NCBI GenBank assembly: GCA_022823185.1
Contig: JAJDXQ010000034.1
Span: forward strand, 1 to 64,000
Source: Caldilineaceae bacterium
Lineage (GTDB): Bacteria; Chloroflexota; Anaerolineae; Caldilineales; Caldilineaceae
Length of the DNA: 64,000 nucleotides
Direction: 5' to 3'
The notes beneath the pieces were generated by a model that worked only from the letters and a program-made list of their open reading frames with translations, was not told the origin of the DNA and ran no database searches. Positions 8,097 through 17,937 of the stretch are shown piece by piece (positions within the stretch are counted from its first letter, which is position 1; each line of letters begins with the position of its first letter). The translations under genes and the position numbers were made by a program.

Positions 8097-10508
8097 ATGT
8101 CCATATTCCTTGATGGTTTGAACACCCAGCAGAAGACGGCCGTCCAGGCGACCGAGGGCCCCGTTCTTGTGCTGGCCGGGCCTGGCTCAGGCAAAACACG
8201 CGTCCTGACCCAGCGCATCGTCTATCTGATCGAAGAGAGAAAGATCGACCCGTGGAACGTCCTGGCCGTTACCTTTACCAATAAGGCCGCAAGCGAAATG
8301 AGCGGTCGAGTTGAAGAGCTGATCGGCCACCGCTTCCCCCCGCCGGTCCAGGGCCGCCGCCGCAGCCTCGGCGGCCTCACCATTGGCACCTTCCACTCCG
8401 TCTGCGCACGCGTCCTGCGCGTCGAAGTCGAGGCCGCCGGCTTCGAACGCAACTGGGTGATCTACGACAGCGCCGACCAGTTGACTCTGGTGCGCGAAGT
8501 CCTCAAGGAAATGCGGCTCGACGAGAAACGCTTCAGCCCCAGGGCGGTCCTGGCACAAATCAGCAACTGGAAGAACGATCTGCTTACGCCTGACCTGGTC
8601 AGCGCCGATGGCTACATGCAGGAGATTTGCGACCGCGTCTACGGCCGCTACCAGCAGCTCCTCAAGTTGAACAACGCCATGGACTTCGACGACCTCCTGA
8701 TGCGCGCCGTCCTGCTCCTGCGCGCAAACGAAGGAATCCGCCGCAAATATCAGGACAAGTGGCGCTACGTTCTCGTCGATGAGTTTCAAGACACGAACAC
8801 CGCCCAATATGAGCTGGCGGCGCTCCTTGTCGGCCCGCCCGACGGCAAGCGCAACCTCTTTGTCGTCGGCGATGAAGACCAGTCCATCTATCGCTTCCGC
8901 GGCGCCGACTACCGCAACGTCCTTCGCTTTCGCCGTGACTATCCCGACGCCAATGTCGTCCTCCTTGAGCAGAACTACCGCAGCACGCAGAACATCCTTG
9001 ACGTCGCCAACGCCGTCATTTCAAAGAATGGAAACCGAACGCCCAAAAGACTCCACACAGATCGGGGTGACGGCCTCAAGGTCAGGATTCACGAAGCCTT
9101 CGACGAAACCGAAGAGGCCGAATATGTCCTCGACGAGGCAGCCCGCCTGGGCGCCGAAACCGGGCTCGGACCCGGCGCCGCAGCAGTCGTCTACCGCACA
9201 AACGCGCAGAGCCGCGCCCTCGAAGAAGCCTGCGTCCGGCGCAATCTTCGCTACCGCCTTGTCGGCGCCACCCGCTTCTACGAGCGCCGCGAAATCAAGG
9301 ATGTCCTCGCCTATATGCGGCTGGTGCATAACCCTTCCGCCGCCATGGCGCTCGACCGCATAATCAATGTCCCCCCGCGCGGGATCGGCGCCAAGACGCT
9401 AGCGCTTCTCAAATCCTGGGCTTCCTCCGCCGGCGTCAGCGAATACGAAGCCCTGCAGACCTTGCTCGCCGCCAACAGCGAATCGGCTCGCGCCGGCGTC
9501 AACCCTGTCCTCCCCCCGGCCCCCTTTGCCGCCCGCGCCCGCAACGCCCTGATCAGATTCGCCACCATGCTCGCGGACTGGGTCCGCCACGCCGAGGAAA
9601 TCCAGTACGAGGATGTCGCCGCGCTCATGGATCAGATACTGGACGACAGTGGATACCTTGTCCGCCTGCGCGATGACAGCGAGGACGGCGAAGAGCGCCT
9701 CCAGAACATCAACGAGCTGCGCGCCGTCGCCGCCCAATACCGCCCCGGCATCGAAGATATGGAACCGGGCCAGGACCCTCTCGGCCTCTTTCTCCAGGAG
9801 ATCAGCCTCGTCAGCGAACAGGATGACTACGAGGAGAACGAAGACGCCCTGACTCTCCTCACCCTGCACACGGCCAAAGGGCTGGAATTTGGAGTCGTCT
9901 TCATGGTCGGCATGGAGGAGGGGCTTCTGCCCCATGCCCGCAGCATCCGCAGCGAAGACGATGAAGACATGGCCGAGGAGCGCCGCCTTGCCTACGTCGG
10001 CATCACCCGCGCAAAGCAACGCCTCTACCTCACCCACGCCTCCCTACGGGCGATGTGGGGCAGCAGCGAACTGCAAGAGTCCAGCCGTTTCCTGGATGAC
10101 ATCCCCGCCGAGTTGCTCAGCGGCCAGATTGACCGCCGCCAGCGCCGCGCCGCCGCCTACGACCGGGCAACCAGCTGGCTCGACGGACCCGCCATGTTCG
10201 GCCGCTACCGCAACGACACTTCCGACGCGCCCCCCGGCAACGCCTACAGGCCAGCCAATCAACCAGCTGATTCCCCCGGCGAATCACCGCGTCAGAGCCG
10301 CCCGGTTCGGTCATCTCGAAGCCGCCGCGCCGCCTCTGATACGCCTACCACCTTCAAGCGCCGCCAGAGCGTGGAGCACCCCAAATTCGGCGTGGGCATG
10401 GTGATCGACAGCATTGTAATTGGCGGCGAAGAGGAAGTCTCAGTGGCCTTTCCCAACTTGGGCGTCAAGAAATTCATGGCGTCGCTGGCAAACCTGAAAA
10501 TCCTCTAG
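8097..10508 (+). CDS. pcrA: UvrD/PcrA-type superfamily 1 DNA helicase
   Basis: An 803-residue 3'-5' helicase for repair and fork clearance. Motifs in order: Walker A AGPGSGKT (27-34), TFTNKAA, the DEFQDTN Walker [31 protein letters not shown], and the YVGITRAK motif VI. The last 50 residues form a Tudor-like domain (VEHPKFGVG, then [13 protein letters not shown]), which in PcrA contacts RNA polymerase. A linker of Ser/Arg/Pro-rich sequence precedes it. The length is typical. Just 9 bp separate it from the next gene. Confidence 0.96.
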   Translation: MSIFLDGLNTQQKTAVQATEGPVLVLAGPGSGKTRVLTQRIVYLIEERKIDPWNVLAVTFTNKAASEMSGRVEELIGHRFPPPVQGRRRSLGGLTIGTFHSVCARVLRVEVEAAGFERNWVIYDSADQLTLVREVLKEMRLDEKRFSPRAVLAQISNWKNDLLTPDLVSADGYMQEICDRVYGRYQQLLKLNNAMDFDDLLMRAVLLLRANEGIRRKYQDKWRYVLVDEFQDTNTAQYELAALLVGPPDGKRNLFVVGDEDQSIYRFRGADYRNVLRFRRDYPDANVVLLEQNYRSTQNILDVANAVISKNGNRTPKRLHTDRGDGLKVRIHEAFDETEEAEYVLDEAARLGAETGLGPGAAAVVYRTNAQSRALEEACVRRNLRYRLVGATRFYERREIKDVLAYMRLVHNPSAAMALDRIINVPPRGIGAKTLALLKSWASSAGVSEYEALQTLLAANSESARAGVNPVLPPAPFAARARNALIRFATMLADWVRHAEEIQYEDVAALMDQILDDSGYLVRLRDDSEDGEERLQNINELRAVAAQYRPGIEDMEPGQDPLGLFLQEISLVSEQDDYEENEDALTLLTLHTAKGLEFGVVFMVGMEEGLLPHARSIRSEDDEDMAEERRLAYVGITRAKQRLYLTHASLRAMWGSSELQESSRFLDDIPAELLSGQIDRRQRRAAAYDRATSWLDGPAMFGRYRNDTSDAPPGNAYRPANQPADSPGESPRQSRPVRSSRSRRAASDTPTTFKRRQSVEHPKFGVGMVIDSIVIGGEEEVSVAFPNLGVKKFMASLANLKIL

Positions 10509-10517
10509 GCCGCCGCT

Positions 10518-12782
10518 GTGCGCCTGCGCCCTCAGGAAGACACCGTGCAACCCACCTCGCCCCCATGGAATACAACCACAAAGGCCATCGTCGCCGTCTC
10601 CGCCCTGGCCCTCTTCTGCCTTCTGGTCTGGGTCTTCCGCGGCCTGCTCCAACAGGTTGTGCTGGCTGCGCTCCTGGCCTATCTGCTCCACCCCCTGATC
10701 TCCCTGATTGACCGGCGCACGCCCTTCAATCGAGTTACCGTCGTCCTGACCGTCTATCTGGCCCTGGCCGTCCTCGTCGTCGCAACATTCTCCCTCGTCG
10801 GCGTCACCACTTTCCAGCAGGCTCTCGACCTCTCCCGCCGCCTCCCAGAATGGTTCGAAGACGCGCTCGCACAGCTTCAGATTCTGCGCGAGCAGCTGCC
10901 TGAGTCATTGACAGTCGCCGGTATATCTCTCCCCGTCGCCGGACTTCTGCCCGAACTTCCCGGCTGGGATGAGCTCTTCAGCCAGTTGTTCAGCCTGCTC
11001 CAGCCCATCCTGGGTCGCGGCGGAAGTCTGGCCGCCAGCGTCGTAACGGGAACCGTCGCCGTTCTTGGTCAGATTCTCCTCATCTTCATCGTCTCTATCT
11101 ATGTTGCTGTCGACATACCGCGCATCGGCAGCATGATCGCCAACATTGCTCACAAACCGGGATTTCGCCGCGACGCCGACCGCCTGACCTCACAGGTAAG
11201 CCAGGTGTGGGCAGCCTACATGCGCGGTCAGGCCCTCCTTGCCCTCATCATCTTTGTCGTGGTTAGTGTCGTACTCGGTGCGCTGGGCGTCGACAATGCC
11301 CTGGGACTGGGCCTGCTCTCCGGCGCCATGGAGTTTCTGCCCGTCATCGGGCCGCTGGCCGGCGCCGGCGCAGCAATCCTGGTCGCCTTCTTCCAGGGCG
11401 ACCCGAGCTTTGGCCTGACGCCTCTCCAGTTCGCGCTCGCCGTCGCCGTCGCCATGATTGTGATTCAGCAGATCGAGAACACATTGCTCGTCCCTCGCAT
11501 CGTCGGCAAAGCCCTCAACCTGCACCCTCTTCTTGTAATGGTCAGCGTCATCATGGGCGCATCACTCGCCGGCCTCCTCGGTGCGATTCTCGCCGCTCCC
11601 GTTGTCGCCTCCCTACGCATCCTGGGAGAATACGCCTGGCACAAAATGCTCGATCTCCCGCCCTTCGCCGAAGACGAGGATGCCCTGCCAGCGCCAGAGG
11701 AAACGATCAACAGTCCGGGTGAAGAGCCGCCTTTCCCCTCCGCCCCAGCCGTCTACCCCCTCTCCTTCCAACCAGTTTTCAAAGACTACATCTGGGGCGG
11801 ACGCAACCTGGAAACAAGGCTGGGCAGAGAGCTGCCCCCAGGCGACGTAGCCGAAAGCTGGGAAATCGCCGCGCACGCCAACGGGCAGTCCACGGTCGCA
11901 AACGGCCCTCTGGCAGGCTGTACCCTTGCCGATCTCCAGGAGCGCTGGGGAGAACGACTCCTCGGCAGTTCAGCTGACTCCGAGTCCTTCCCCCTGCTGA
12001 TCAAACTCCTCGACGCAAACCGCTGGCTCTCCGTCCAGGTCCACCCCGATGACGCCTACGCCCGCAAGCATGCCGGCGAACTGGGCAAGACCGAACTCTG
12101 GATAATCCTCCACGCCGAACCGGGGGCTGAGATCATCTACGGCCTCAAGGCCGGCGTCGACCGCCAAAGCCTCGCCCAGGCCGCGGAAGCCGGAGCCGTC
12201 GATTCGGTGCTCCATCGACTTCCCGTTCACACCGGTGACGCCGTCTACGTGCCGGCCGGAACCGTCCACGCTCTCGGGCCCGGCGTGATCGTAGCCGAAA
12301 TCCAGCAGAACAGCGACACCACCTACCGCCTCTACGACTGGGGGCGCACCGGAGCCGACGGCCAGTCCCGTCTTCTCCACGTCCAACAGGCGCTTGACGT
12401 CATCGACTGGCGTATGGTTGAACCCGCCATCGCTGCGCCTCCGACTCTTTCCGCCCCCCAAGGATGGATCCGGGATGCATTGGCCGACCTGCGCACTATC
12501 GACGGCCCCGCCGCCGCCAATCTGGGCCTGGCCGGGCGCGCCGATACAGCCTGTCTCCACTTTCGCGTCGACCGCCTGACCGGCAGCCCTGGCGCCGTCT
12601 GGAATGATGCCTGCGACGGGACCTCATTCCATTTATGGGGCGCTCTTTCCGGAGAAGCATCCCTCCACTGGTCCGGCGAGACCGTGAAGCTCCGAGCAAT
12701 ATCCTGGCTCCTCCTTCCCGCCGCCTTGGGCAACTACGAAATCCGTCCAACTACCGAATGTGTCCTGCTTAGGATCCAATGA
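10518..12782 (+). CDS. Fusion: AI-2E-type membrane permease + class I mannose-6-phosphate isomerase
   Basis: A 754-residue single ORF joining two families. Residues about 20-385 are an AI-2E/PerM-type transporter with roughly eight hydrophobic helices and the conserved EFLPVIGP and QQIENTLLVPRIVG segments. Residues about 388-418 are an acidic, Pro-rich linker. From YPLSFQPVFKDYIWGG onward it is a ManA-type cupin isomerase, with QVHPDD and YVPAGTVHALG carrying the zinc ligands. That enzyme interconverts mannose-6-P and fructose-6-P. No ATG/GTG/TTG lies in frame between the linker start and the isomerase, so separate translation is unlikely. The start is GTG, 9 bp after the helicase stop; an internal GTG 8 codons later is possible. 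Confidence 0.85.
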   Translation: MRLRPQEDTVQPTSPPWNTTTKAIVAVSALALFCLLVWVFRGLLQQVVLAALLAYLLHPLISLIDRRTPFNRVTVVLTVYLALAVLVVATFSLVGVTTFQQALDLSRRLPEWFEDALAQLQILREQLPESLTVAGISLPVAGLLPELPGWDELFSQLFSLLQPILGRGGSLAASVVTGTVAVLGQILLIFIVSIYVAVDIPRIGSMIANIAHKPGFRRDADRLTSQVSQVWAAYMRGQALLALIIFVVVSVVLGALGVDNALGLGLLSGAMEFLPVIGPLAGAGAAILVAFFQGDPSFGLTPLQFALAVAVAMIVIQQIENTLLVPRIVGKALNLHPLLVMVSVIMGASLAGLLGAILAAPVVASLRILGEYAWHKMLDLPPFAEDEDALPAPEETINSPGEEPPFPSAPAVYPLSFQPVFKDYIWGGRNLETRLGRELPPGDVAESWEIAAHANGQSTVANGPLAGCTLADLQERWGERLLGSSADSESFPLLIKLLDANRWLSVQVHPDDAYARKHAGELGKTELWIILHAEPGAEIIYGLKAGVDRQSLAQAAEAGAVDSVLHRLPVHTGDAVYVPAGTVHALGPGVIVAEIQQNSDTTYRLYDWGRTGADGQSRLLHVQQALDVIDWRMVEPAIAAPPTLSAPQGWIRDALADLRTIDGPAAANLGLAGRADTACLHFRVDRLTGSPGAVWNDACDGTSFHLWGALSGEASLHWSGETVKLRAISWLLLPAALGNYEIRPTTECVLLRIQ

Positions 12783-12806
12783 AACGAAGCTCCAAGGAGA
12801 CTATCT

Positions 12807-13421
12807 GTGCCCGCGTCCGATAAAAATGCCGTCACTACCTACCCTATCCACGATCTGCTCGCCAGCCGCTGGAGCCCCAGGGCCTTTGCCGACCGCCCAA
12901 TCCCTCCGGAAGTTCTTGGAGGCCTCTTCGAAGCAGCCCGCTGGGCGCCGTCTTCACGCAACCTCCAACCGTGGCATTTTGTTTTCGCCGCCCGCCATCA
13001 CGACCCCGACGGGTTTGCCTGCATCCTCAGTACGCTCGTCGGAGCAAATAAGTCCTGGGGGAAAAACGCCTCTGTCCTGCTTATCGCCGTCACCGAGCCA
13101 AGCCCCGAAAGTGGCAAGGGCCCCAACACCTATGCCTACTACGATGTAGGGCAGGCCATGGCCCACCTGTCGATACAGGCGATGGCCAGCGGACTCTATA
13201 TCCATCAGATGGGCGGTTTCCGTAGAGAAAAAGCCAGCGAGCTTTTGGAGATTCCCGAAAACTTTGAACCGGTTGTCTCCGCAGCCATCGGCTACCTGGC
13301 CGACCCTTCCATACTGTCGGACACAATGCGGGAACGCGAACTGGCCCCCCGCAGCCGCCATCCCCTTTCCGAGCAGGTTTTCAGCGCAAAGTGGGGCGAA
13401 ACGCATCCCGACTATGCATGA
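12807..13421 (+). CDS. Nitroreductase-family flavoprotein
   Basis: A 204-residue FMN-binding nitroreductase-fold protein. The N-terminal SRWSPRAF carries the phosphate-contacting Arg/Ser cluster, and ARWAPSSRNLQPWHF is the signature segment. A GYL region with Arg near the end completes the FMN site. Family members reduce nitro groups, quinones or enones with NAD(P)H. The GTG start at 12807 is set by AAGGAGA 8 bp upstream. Its 3' end overlaps the hydantoinase gene by 8 bp, so the two form a coupled pair. The natural substrate is unknown. Confidence 0.9.
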   Translation: MPASDKNAVTTYPIHDLLASRWSPRAFADRPIPPEVLGGLFEAARWAPSSRNLQPWHFVFAARHHDPDGFACILSTLVGANKSWGKNASVLLIAVTEPSPESGKGPNTYAYYDVGQAMAHLSIQAMASGLYIHQMGGFRREKASELLEIPENFEPVVSAAIGYLADPSILSDTMRERELAPRSRHPLSEQVFSAKWGETHPDYA

Positions 13422-14796
13422 CCTGGTCATCAAACACGGGCAGCTCATCCTCCACTCCGGCCCCGTCCTCGCTGACCTGGCAATCGACGGAGACCGCATC
13501 GCGGCCATCGGCCGCCAGTTGAACGCCGCCCGCGCAATCGACGCCGCCGGCTGTTACGTCATCCCCGGCGGCGTCGACTGCCACGTCCACCTGCAAATGC
13601 GTCTCGGCGGCCTCACGACTGCCGACACGTTCGAAACCGGCACAGTGGCCGCAGCCTGCGGGGGCACGACGACCGTCGTCGACTTCACTGACCCGCAGCC
13701 GGAGCAGCCCCTCATGCACGCGCTCCGCGAGCGCCGGGCAGAAGCCGACGGCCGCGTCGCCGTCGACTACGGCCTCCACATGACCATCCCCGCCTGGCAC
13801 GCAAGCGCAGAGGCCCGCCTGCATGACGTCCCGGACGCAGTTGCCGCCGGCTGCGCCACCTTCAAGCTCTACCAGGCCTATGACCGCATGCAGCTTGACG
13901 ACGTAGCCCTGCTCAGGGCCATGCGCGCAGTCGCCGCCGCCGGGGGCAGCGTCGTCCTCCACAGCGAGACCGGCCCCCTTCTCGATCACCTGCGCGCCGA
14001 AGCCCTCGCCGCCGGCCGCCGCGAACCTGTCTGGCACGAGCGCACACGCCCCGCCATTCTCGAAGCCAGCGCCGTCCAGCGCGCCCTCGCGATCGCCGCA
14101 CTGGCCGGCTGCGCGTTCCACGTCTTCCACGTCGGCGCCGCCGAACCGCTCGCGTACATTGCCGCCGCCCGCACGAACGGCCAGGACGTTACCGCCGAGA
14201 CCTGCCCGCACTACCTTCTCCTCAGCGCAGACCAGCACCTTTCAGGCACGGATGGACCCCTCTTCATCTGCGCGCCGCCTCTCCGGAGCCCTGACGACCA
14301 GGCAGCCGCCTGGCGCGCCCTGAAAGACGGCTCCCTCGACATCGTCAGCACAGACCACTGTCCCTGGACCCGGAGCGAGAAGCGGCAGCCATCCTTTGCC
14401 GACGTGCCCGGCGGCCTGCCCGGCATCGAGGCGCGACTGGCTCTCGTGCATCACTTCGGCGTCAACCAGCGTGATCTGCCCCTGACCTCCTGGGTCTCCT
14501 CTTGCTGCGCCGCCCCCGCCCGACGCATGGGCCTTTCGCGCAAAGGCGCCCTGCTGCCCGGCTACGACGCCGACATCGTCATCTTCGACCCGTTACGAGA
14601 AAAGACGCTCGCCTCCAACGAGCTGAACGAGGCCGCCGACTGGTCGCCATACGAAGGACAAGACGTGTCCGGCTGGCCGCGCGCCGTCCTCCTGCGCGGC
14701 GCCGAAATCGTGCGCGACGAAACCTACATCGGCCACCCCGGCCAGGGCCGCTTCCAGCATCGAACCTTCGTCCCCGCTCCGGACCCCTCCCCATAA
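13414..14796 (+). CDS. Dihydropyrimidinase/hydantoinase-family cyclic amidohydrolase
   Basis: A 460-residue amidohydrolase. The metal site begins at D55-C-H57-V-H59, the bridging carbamylated lysine is probably K151 in FKLYQAY, and AETCPHYL and STDHCPW supply the further His and Asp ligands. This set fits dihydropyrimidinase/D-hydantoinase/allantoinase enzymes that open cyclic ureides. ATG 13414 lies inside the nitroreductase stop region (8-bp overlap, ATGCATGA), and an upstream in-frame extension is not protein-like. Coupling to a flavoprotein suggests reductive pyrimidine or hydantoin breakdown, but no dihydropyrimidine dehydrogenase is nearby. Confidence 0.88.
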   Translation: MHDLVIKHGQLILHSGPVLADLAIDGDRIAAIGRQLNAARAIDAAGCYVIPGGVDCHVHLQMRLGGLTTADTFETGTVAAACGGTTTVVDFTDPQPEQPLMHALRERRAEADGRVAVDYGLHMTIPAWHASAEARLHDVPDAVAAGCATFKLYQAYDRMQLDDVALLRAMRAVAAAGGSVVLHSETGPLLDHLRAEALAAGRREPVWHERTRPAILEASAVQRALAIAALAGCAFHVFHVGAAEPLAYIAAARTNGQDVTAETCPHYLLLSADQHLSGTDGPLFICAPPLRSPDDQAAAWRALKDGSLDIVSTDHCPWTRSEKRQPSFADVPGGLPGIEARLALVHHFGVNQRDLPLTSWVSSCCAAPARRMGLSRKGALLPGYDADIVIFDPLREKTLASNELNEAADWSPYEGQDVSGWPRAVLLRGAEIVRDETYIGHPGQGRFQHRTFVPAPDPSP

Positions 14797-14806
14797 CGCC
14801 AGAATG

Positions 14807-14836
14807 TTGACTTTCGACTCCAGCCCCCTCTATAGT
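14807..14836 (+). promoter_or_regulatory. Sigma-70 promoter for the glycosylase gene
   Basis: TTGACT (14807-14812), an 18-bp spacer and TATAGT (14831-14836), 11 bp after the hydantoinase stop. It shows that the next gene is a separate transcription unit with a leader of about 135 bp. Confidence 0.6.
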
Positions 14837-14977
14837 ATGGCAGAGAGCCCACAGGTACGCGACCGGCCTCGAGAGGATGCCATACTGGTGGCCAATCGGC
14901 AGTTGAAAGGGTACGCGAACGCCTCCGTCTCCGGGCATGAGACGCCATCCTCCGTCAGTCGGCAATCCGAATCCCCA

Positions 14978-15616
14978 ATGCAACCGGAAACGAAATACGC
15001 GATGATCACGCTCAACGAAAGCACGCTCGACCAGGGCCTGGCCTACCTCGCCGCGCAGGATGCAGACCTGGCCAGGGTCCTCACCCGCCACGGACCCCCC
15101 GCGCTTCGCCAGCGCGACCCGGGCTTTCCCACCCTGCTCAAAACCATCCTCGGCCAGCAGGTTTCCCGCTCCTCTGCCGACGCCACCTACCAGCGGCTCT
15201 GCGATGCCATCGGGCCGCCCCTCCCCGTGAACTTTCTCACGCTCGATGACGAACGGCTGCGCTCAATCGGCTTCAGCCGCCAGAAGACCCGCTACGGTCG
15301 CGAGCTGGCCGCTGCCCTCGTCGAAGGACGCCTCGACCTCGACCGCCTTACAGGCTGCGACGACGACACGGTCCGCACCGCCCTGACCGCCCTCCCTGGC
15401 ATCGGCGCCTGGACCGCTGAAATCTATCTGCTCTTCGCACTCCGCCGGCCCGACGCCTGGCCCGCCAGCGATCTGGGCATCATCGTCGGCGCGCAGAAGG
15501 TCAAGAACCTGCCCCAACGGCCTTCCCGCCAGCAGATGGACGCCATGGCAGAGGCCTGGCGTCCCTGGCGCGGCCTCGCCGCCTTCATCCTCTGGCACGG
15601 CTACCAGCTGATCTGA
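14978..15616 (+). CDS. AlkA-like DNA-3-methyladenine glycosylase (HhH-GPD)
   Basis: A 212-residue base-excision enzyme. TILGQQVSRSSADAT starts the HhH-GPD fold, LPGIGAWTAE is the helix-hairpin-helix, and PASDLGI places the catalytic Asp as in AlkA. It removes alkylated purines. ATG 14978 was chosen because the ORF upstream to 14804 runs through the promoter and has no family similarity; ATG 15002 is an alternative. At this length it lacks AlkA's extra N-terminal domain, as in other short bacterial members. Confidence 0.9.
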   Translation: MQPETKYAMITLNESTLDQGLAYLAAQDADLARVLTRHGPPALRQRDPGFPTLLKTILGQQVSRSSADATYQRLCDAIGPPLPVNFLTLDDERLRSIGFSRQKTRYGRELAAALVEGRLDLDRLTGCDDDTVRTALTALPGIGAWTAEIYLLFALRRPDAWPASDLGIIVGAQKVKNLPQRPSRQQMDAMAEAWRPWRGLAAFILWHGYQLI

Positions 15617-16337
15617 CCTTCACCCACCGCGCTTTACCCGCTTGGGCATCGCAATCCCCCTTCAGCCCACCTGCATCACCCAATTCTCCCTCACAAAGTC
15701 CATCTTATTTTGATCAGTTCCCACGCCAATCTGAGACCAAAATAAGTCCTCAGATCTGGTCACTTCGCGCTGCATTTCCATGCCGTAGATAGATCGTAGG
15801 CAAATCACACAGCAATCATCAAAATCGTACAATTTGCGCTTTCTGACCCCCGAAACGTCCAGCCTCCGGGCAACTTTCCCGGGCTCTACCAGTGTATCAG
15901 GACCCCGATCACCCGGCGCAAAAATGCGCCATCCGCGCTCACTTTTGTGTCCAAACGAAATACCCAAATCCGTTGATCGGCCATCCAAACCATGCTATGA
16001 TTTGAAGTCCTGATTCACCACTTTTCAGGGCCGACCTTAACGGGCCAGCGAACCTCTGGCCCCCCGTCGGTGAACCGCCGGGACCCGCATGAGGCCCCGC
16101 TACAATCTAACGCGGCAGACCATGCCGTCGCCGCAAAATCGGTTGTCGAGATACGGCATCGTTGCCCAAAAACGGCAATCCAACTGTACACACTTTTAAC
16201 TGAATTAGCCTCAACCAGCAATGGCGCTGACTATGGGCTGTATTGACGCAGCTTTGCCATCTAGCCTGAGGCCAGGTCGGCAAAGCGTGTTTCCTCAGAC
16301 ACCCAACGTCGACAACCAAATCAACGGAGAGGGTCAG
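15617..16337. other. Long lower-GC gap before carD
   Basis: About 720 bp with visibly lower GC than its surroundings, especially 15680-15840. The only reasonable ORF is the weak one at 15662-15988 on the minus strand. No RNA gene or repeat is recognised in 16000-16330. Lower GC could mark acquired DNA or a degraded gene. Confidence 0.45.
15662..15988 (-). CDS. Doubtful hypothetical protein, TTG start
   Basis: A 108-codon ORF with a mixed, protein-like composition (DFDDCCVICLRS, DLFWSQIG). It has only a TTG start, directly preceded by a stop two codons earlier, and no Shine-Dalgarno. No family is recognised. It may be a small real gene, a remnant, or chance in lower-GC DNA. Confidence 0.25.
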   Translation of the reverse strand: MDGRSTDLGISFGHKSERGWRIFAPGDRGPDTLVEPGKVARRLDVSGVRKRKLYDFDDCCVICLRSIYGMEMQREVTRSEDLFWSQIGVGTDQNKMDFVRENWVMQVG

Positions 16338-16946
16338 ATGGGCTTCAACATTGGGGAAAGTGTAATTCACCCGTCACACGGCGCAGGCAAAATCGTCGAT
16401 TTCCAGGAAAAAGAGCTGGTAAAAGGCTTCCAGCGCTACTACGTCATCGAATTCATTCACAACCGCCTAAAAGTGCACCTACCGGCGCGGCGAATCGACC
16501 AGACCGGCGTCCGACCCGTCATGCCGGTTGCTCTCATCTCCGGCGTCTTTGAAACGCTGGCGTTACATCCCAACGACCTGCCGGACGAATTCCGTGTCCG
16601 CCGCAACGCCATCGACAAGCAGATTCACTCCGGCTACCCGAAACAGGTCGCCGCCGCCGTGCGCGACCTCGCCTGGCGCGACACCGCAAAATACCTCACC
16701 GAAGCAGACAAAGAGGCCCTCATCGAAGCCCGCGCCCTGCTCATCACGGAAATGGCCCTCGCTCTCGAACAATCCTGGGAGTTGACCGAACGCAGCGTCG
16801 ACGACGCCATCGCTCGCGGCATCCGCGACCGCCAGGAAGCCGAAGCCCGCGCCCTGGAAGAGGCCCTGAGAGAAGAAGAAGCGATTTCCACCGACTGGCC
16901 GTTCCCAGTCCCGATGCAAGCCGAAATGAGCGAAGCCGCCGACTAA
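16338..16946 (+). CDS. carD: CarD/CdnL-family RNA-polymerase-binding regulator
   Basis: A 202-residue protein. The N-terminal 60 residues (FNIGESVIHPSHGAGKI, then YYVIEF) are the Tudor-like CarD/TRCF RNAP-interacting domain, which binds the beta subunit. The rest is the all-helical DNA-contacting domain, followed by a Glu-rich helix. CarD proteins stabilize open complexes at promoters, notably rRNA promoters. ATG 16338 follows GGAGAGG by 5 bp. An upstream in-frame extension to 16221 is not conserved-looking. It stands as a single gene. Confidence 0.92.
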   Translation: MGFNIGESVIHPSHGAGKIVDFQEKELVKGFQRYYVIEFIHNRLKVHLPARRIDQTGVRPVMPVALISGVFETLALHPNDLPDEFRVRRNAIDKQIHSGYPKQVAAAVRDLAWRDTAKYLTEADKEALIEARALLITEMALALEQSWELTERSVDDAIARGIRDRQEAEARALEEALREEEAISTDWPFPVPMQAEMSEAAD

Positions 16947-17123
16947 ACGACGCCTGCCCAAACTGGGCAATGCGCGGCCGGTCGTCCGTCATTCGCAAGG
17001 CCTGCTATTCGCAACTGTCCTGTGCAGTCCGGGAGCGCAAGCCCCCGGACTGTTTCGCGTCAATGCCAGGCCTGGTTGCAATCCCTCTGTCCCAATCCTA
17101 ACCCCCAATCAAGGAGACCTCGC

Positions 17124-17936
17124 GTGCGCGTTCAAATCATGACCGATATGGAAGGCGTCAGCGGCATCATTGCCTGGGACCAGGTCAACGGCGGCAAACC
17201 AATGTACGAAGAGGGCCGCCGCCTCTACACTGAGGAGATCAACGCCGCCGTACGCGGCGCCGCAGCCGCCGGCGCAACCGAAATCGTCGTCGTCGACTGC
17301 CATGGAGCCGGCGGTTCCTGGACCTTCAACTCCCTCATCCCTGATCGCCTGGATTCCCGCTGCGAATGGGTCGCCGGCCACACCTGGAGCCGCTTCACCG
17401 ATACACTCGAAGCCGGATGTGACGCCGTCCTCCTCGTCGGTATGCACGCCAAGGCCGGCACGGCCGACGGCGTCCTCAGCCACACCATCTCAACCGTGCT
17501 CTGGCGCCACCTCTGGTTCAACGGCCAGGCCGTCGGTGAAGTCGGCGTCAACGCCGCCGCCTGCGGCTACTTCAACGCCCCCGTCCTCCTCGTGACCGGA
17601 GATGAAGCCGTCTGCCGAGAGTCGACCGAACTCCTCGGTGAAAAACTGACTACCGTCGCCGTAAAAAAAGGACTCTCCCGCTACGCCGCCCGCCACATCC
17701 CCCCGCAACGCGCCTGCCAGATGATCGAAGACGGCGCCCGCCAGGCCCTGTCCGACCTGAGCGCCGTGCCTCCATACCAGCTCAGCAGTCCCGTCACCAT
17801 CACCTTTGAAGTCGGCAGCCCCGAAAATCTGGACACATTCCGCGGCCGCCCCGGCGTGACGCTCGAACCGCCCTACACAGTCCGCAGCGTCGGCGACGAC
17901 TGGATGGCCGCCTGGAATCAAATCTGGCCCCGCTAA
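17124..17936 (+). CDS. M55-family D-aminopeptidase (DppA-like)
   Basis: A 270-residue zinc peptidase of the DppA type. TDMEGVSGI supplies the first metal-binding Asp/Glu, VDCHGAGG the His, and VGMHAKAGTADG another. The family releases D-amino acids from peptides and may recycle cell-wall material. The GTG start is fixed by AAGGAG at 17111-17116 (7-bp spacing), so the longer upstream reading is rejected. One base separates its stop from the next gene, implying co-translation. Confidence 0.9.
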   Translation: MRVQIMTDMEGVSGIIAWDQVNGGKPMYEEGRRLYTEEINAAVRGAAAAGATEIVVVDCHGAGGSWTFNSLIPDRLDSRCEWVAGHTWSRFTDTLEAGCDAVLLVGMHAKAGTADGVLSHTISTVLWRHLWFNGQAVGEVGVNAAACGYFNAPVLLVTGDEAVCRESTELLGEKLTTVAVKKGLSRYAARHIPPQRACQMIEDGARQALSDLSAVPPYQLSSPVTITFEVGSPENLDTFRGRPGVTLEPPYTVRSVGDDWMAAWNQIWPR

Positions 17937-17937
17937 C

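Noticed and set aside
13264..13413. An upstream extension of the hydantoinase
   Set aside because: It overlaps the nitroreductase in another frame and is unlike any amidohydrolase N-terminus.
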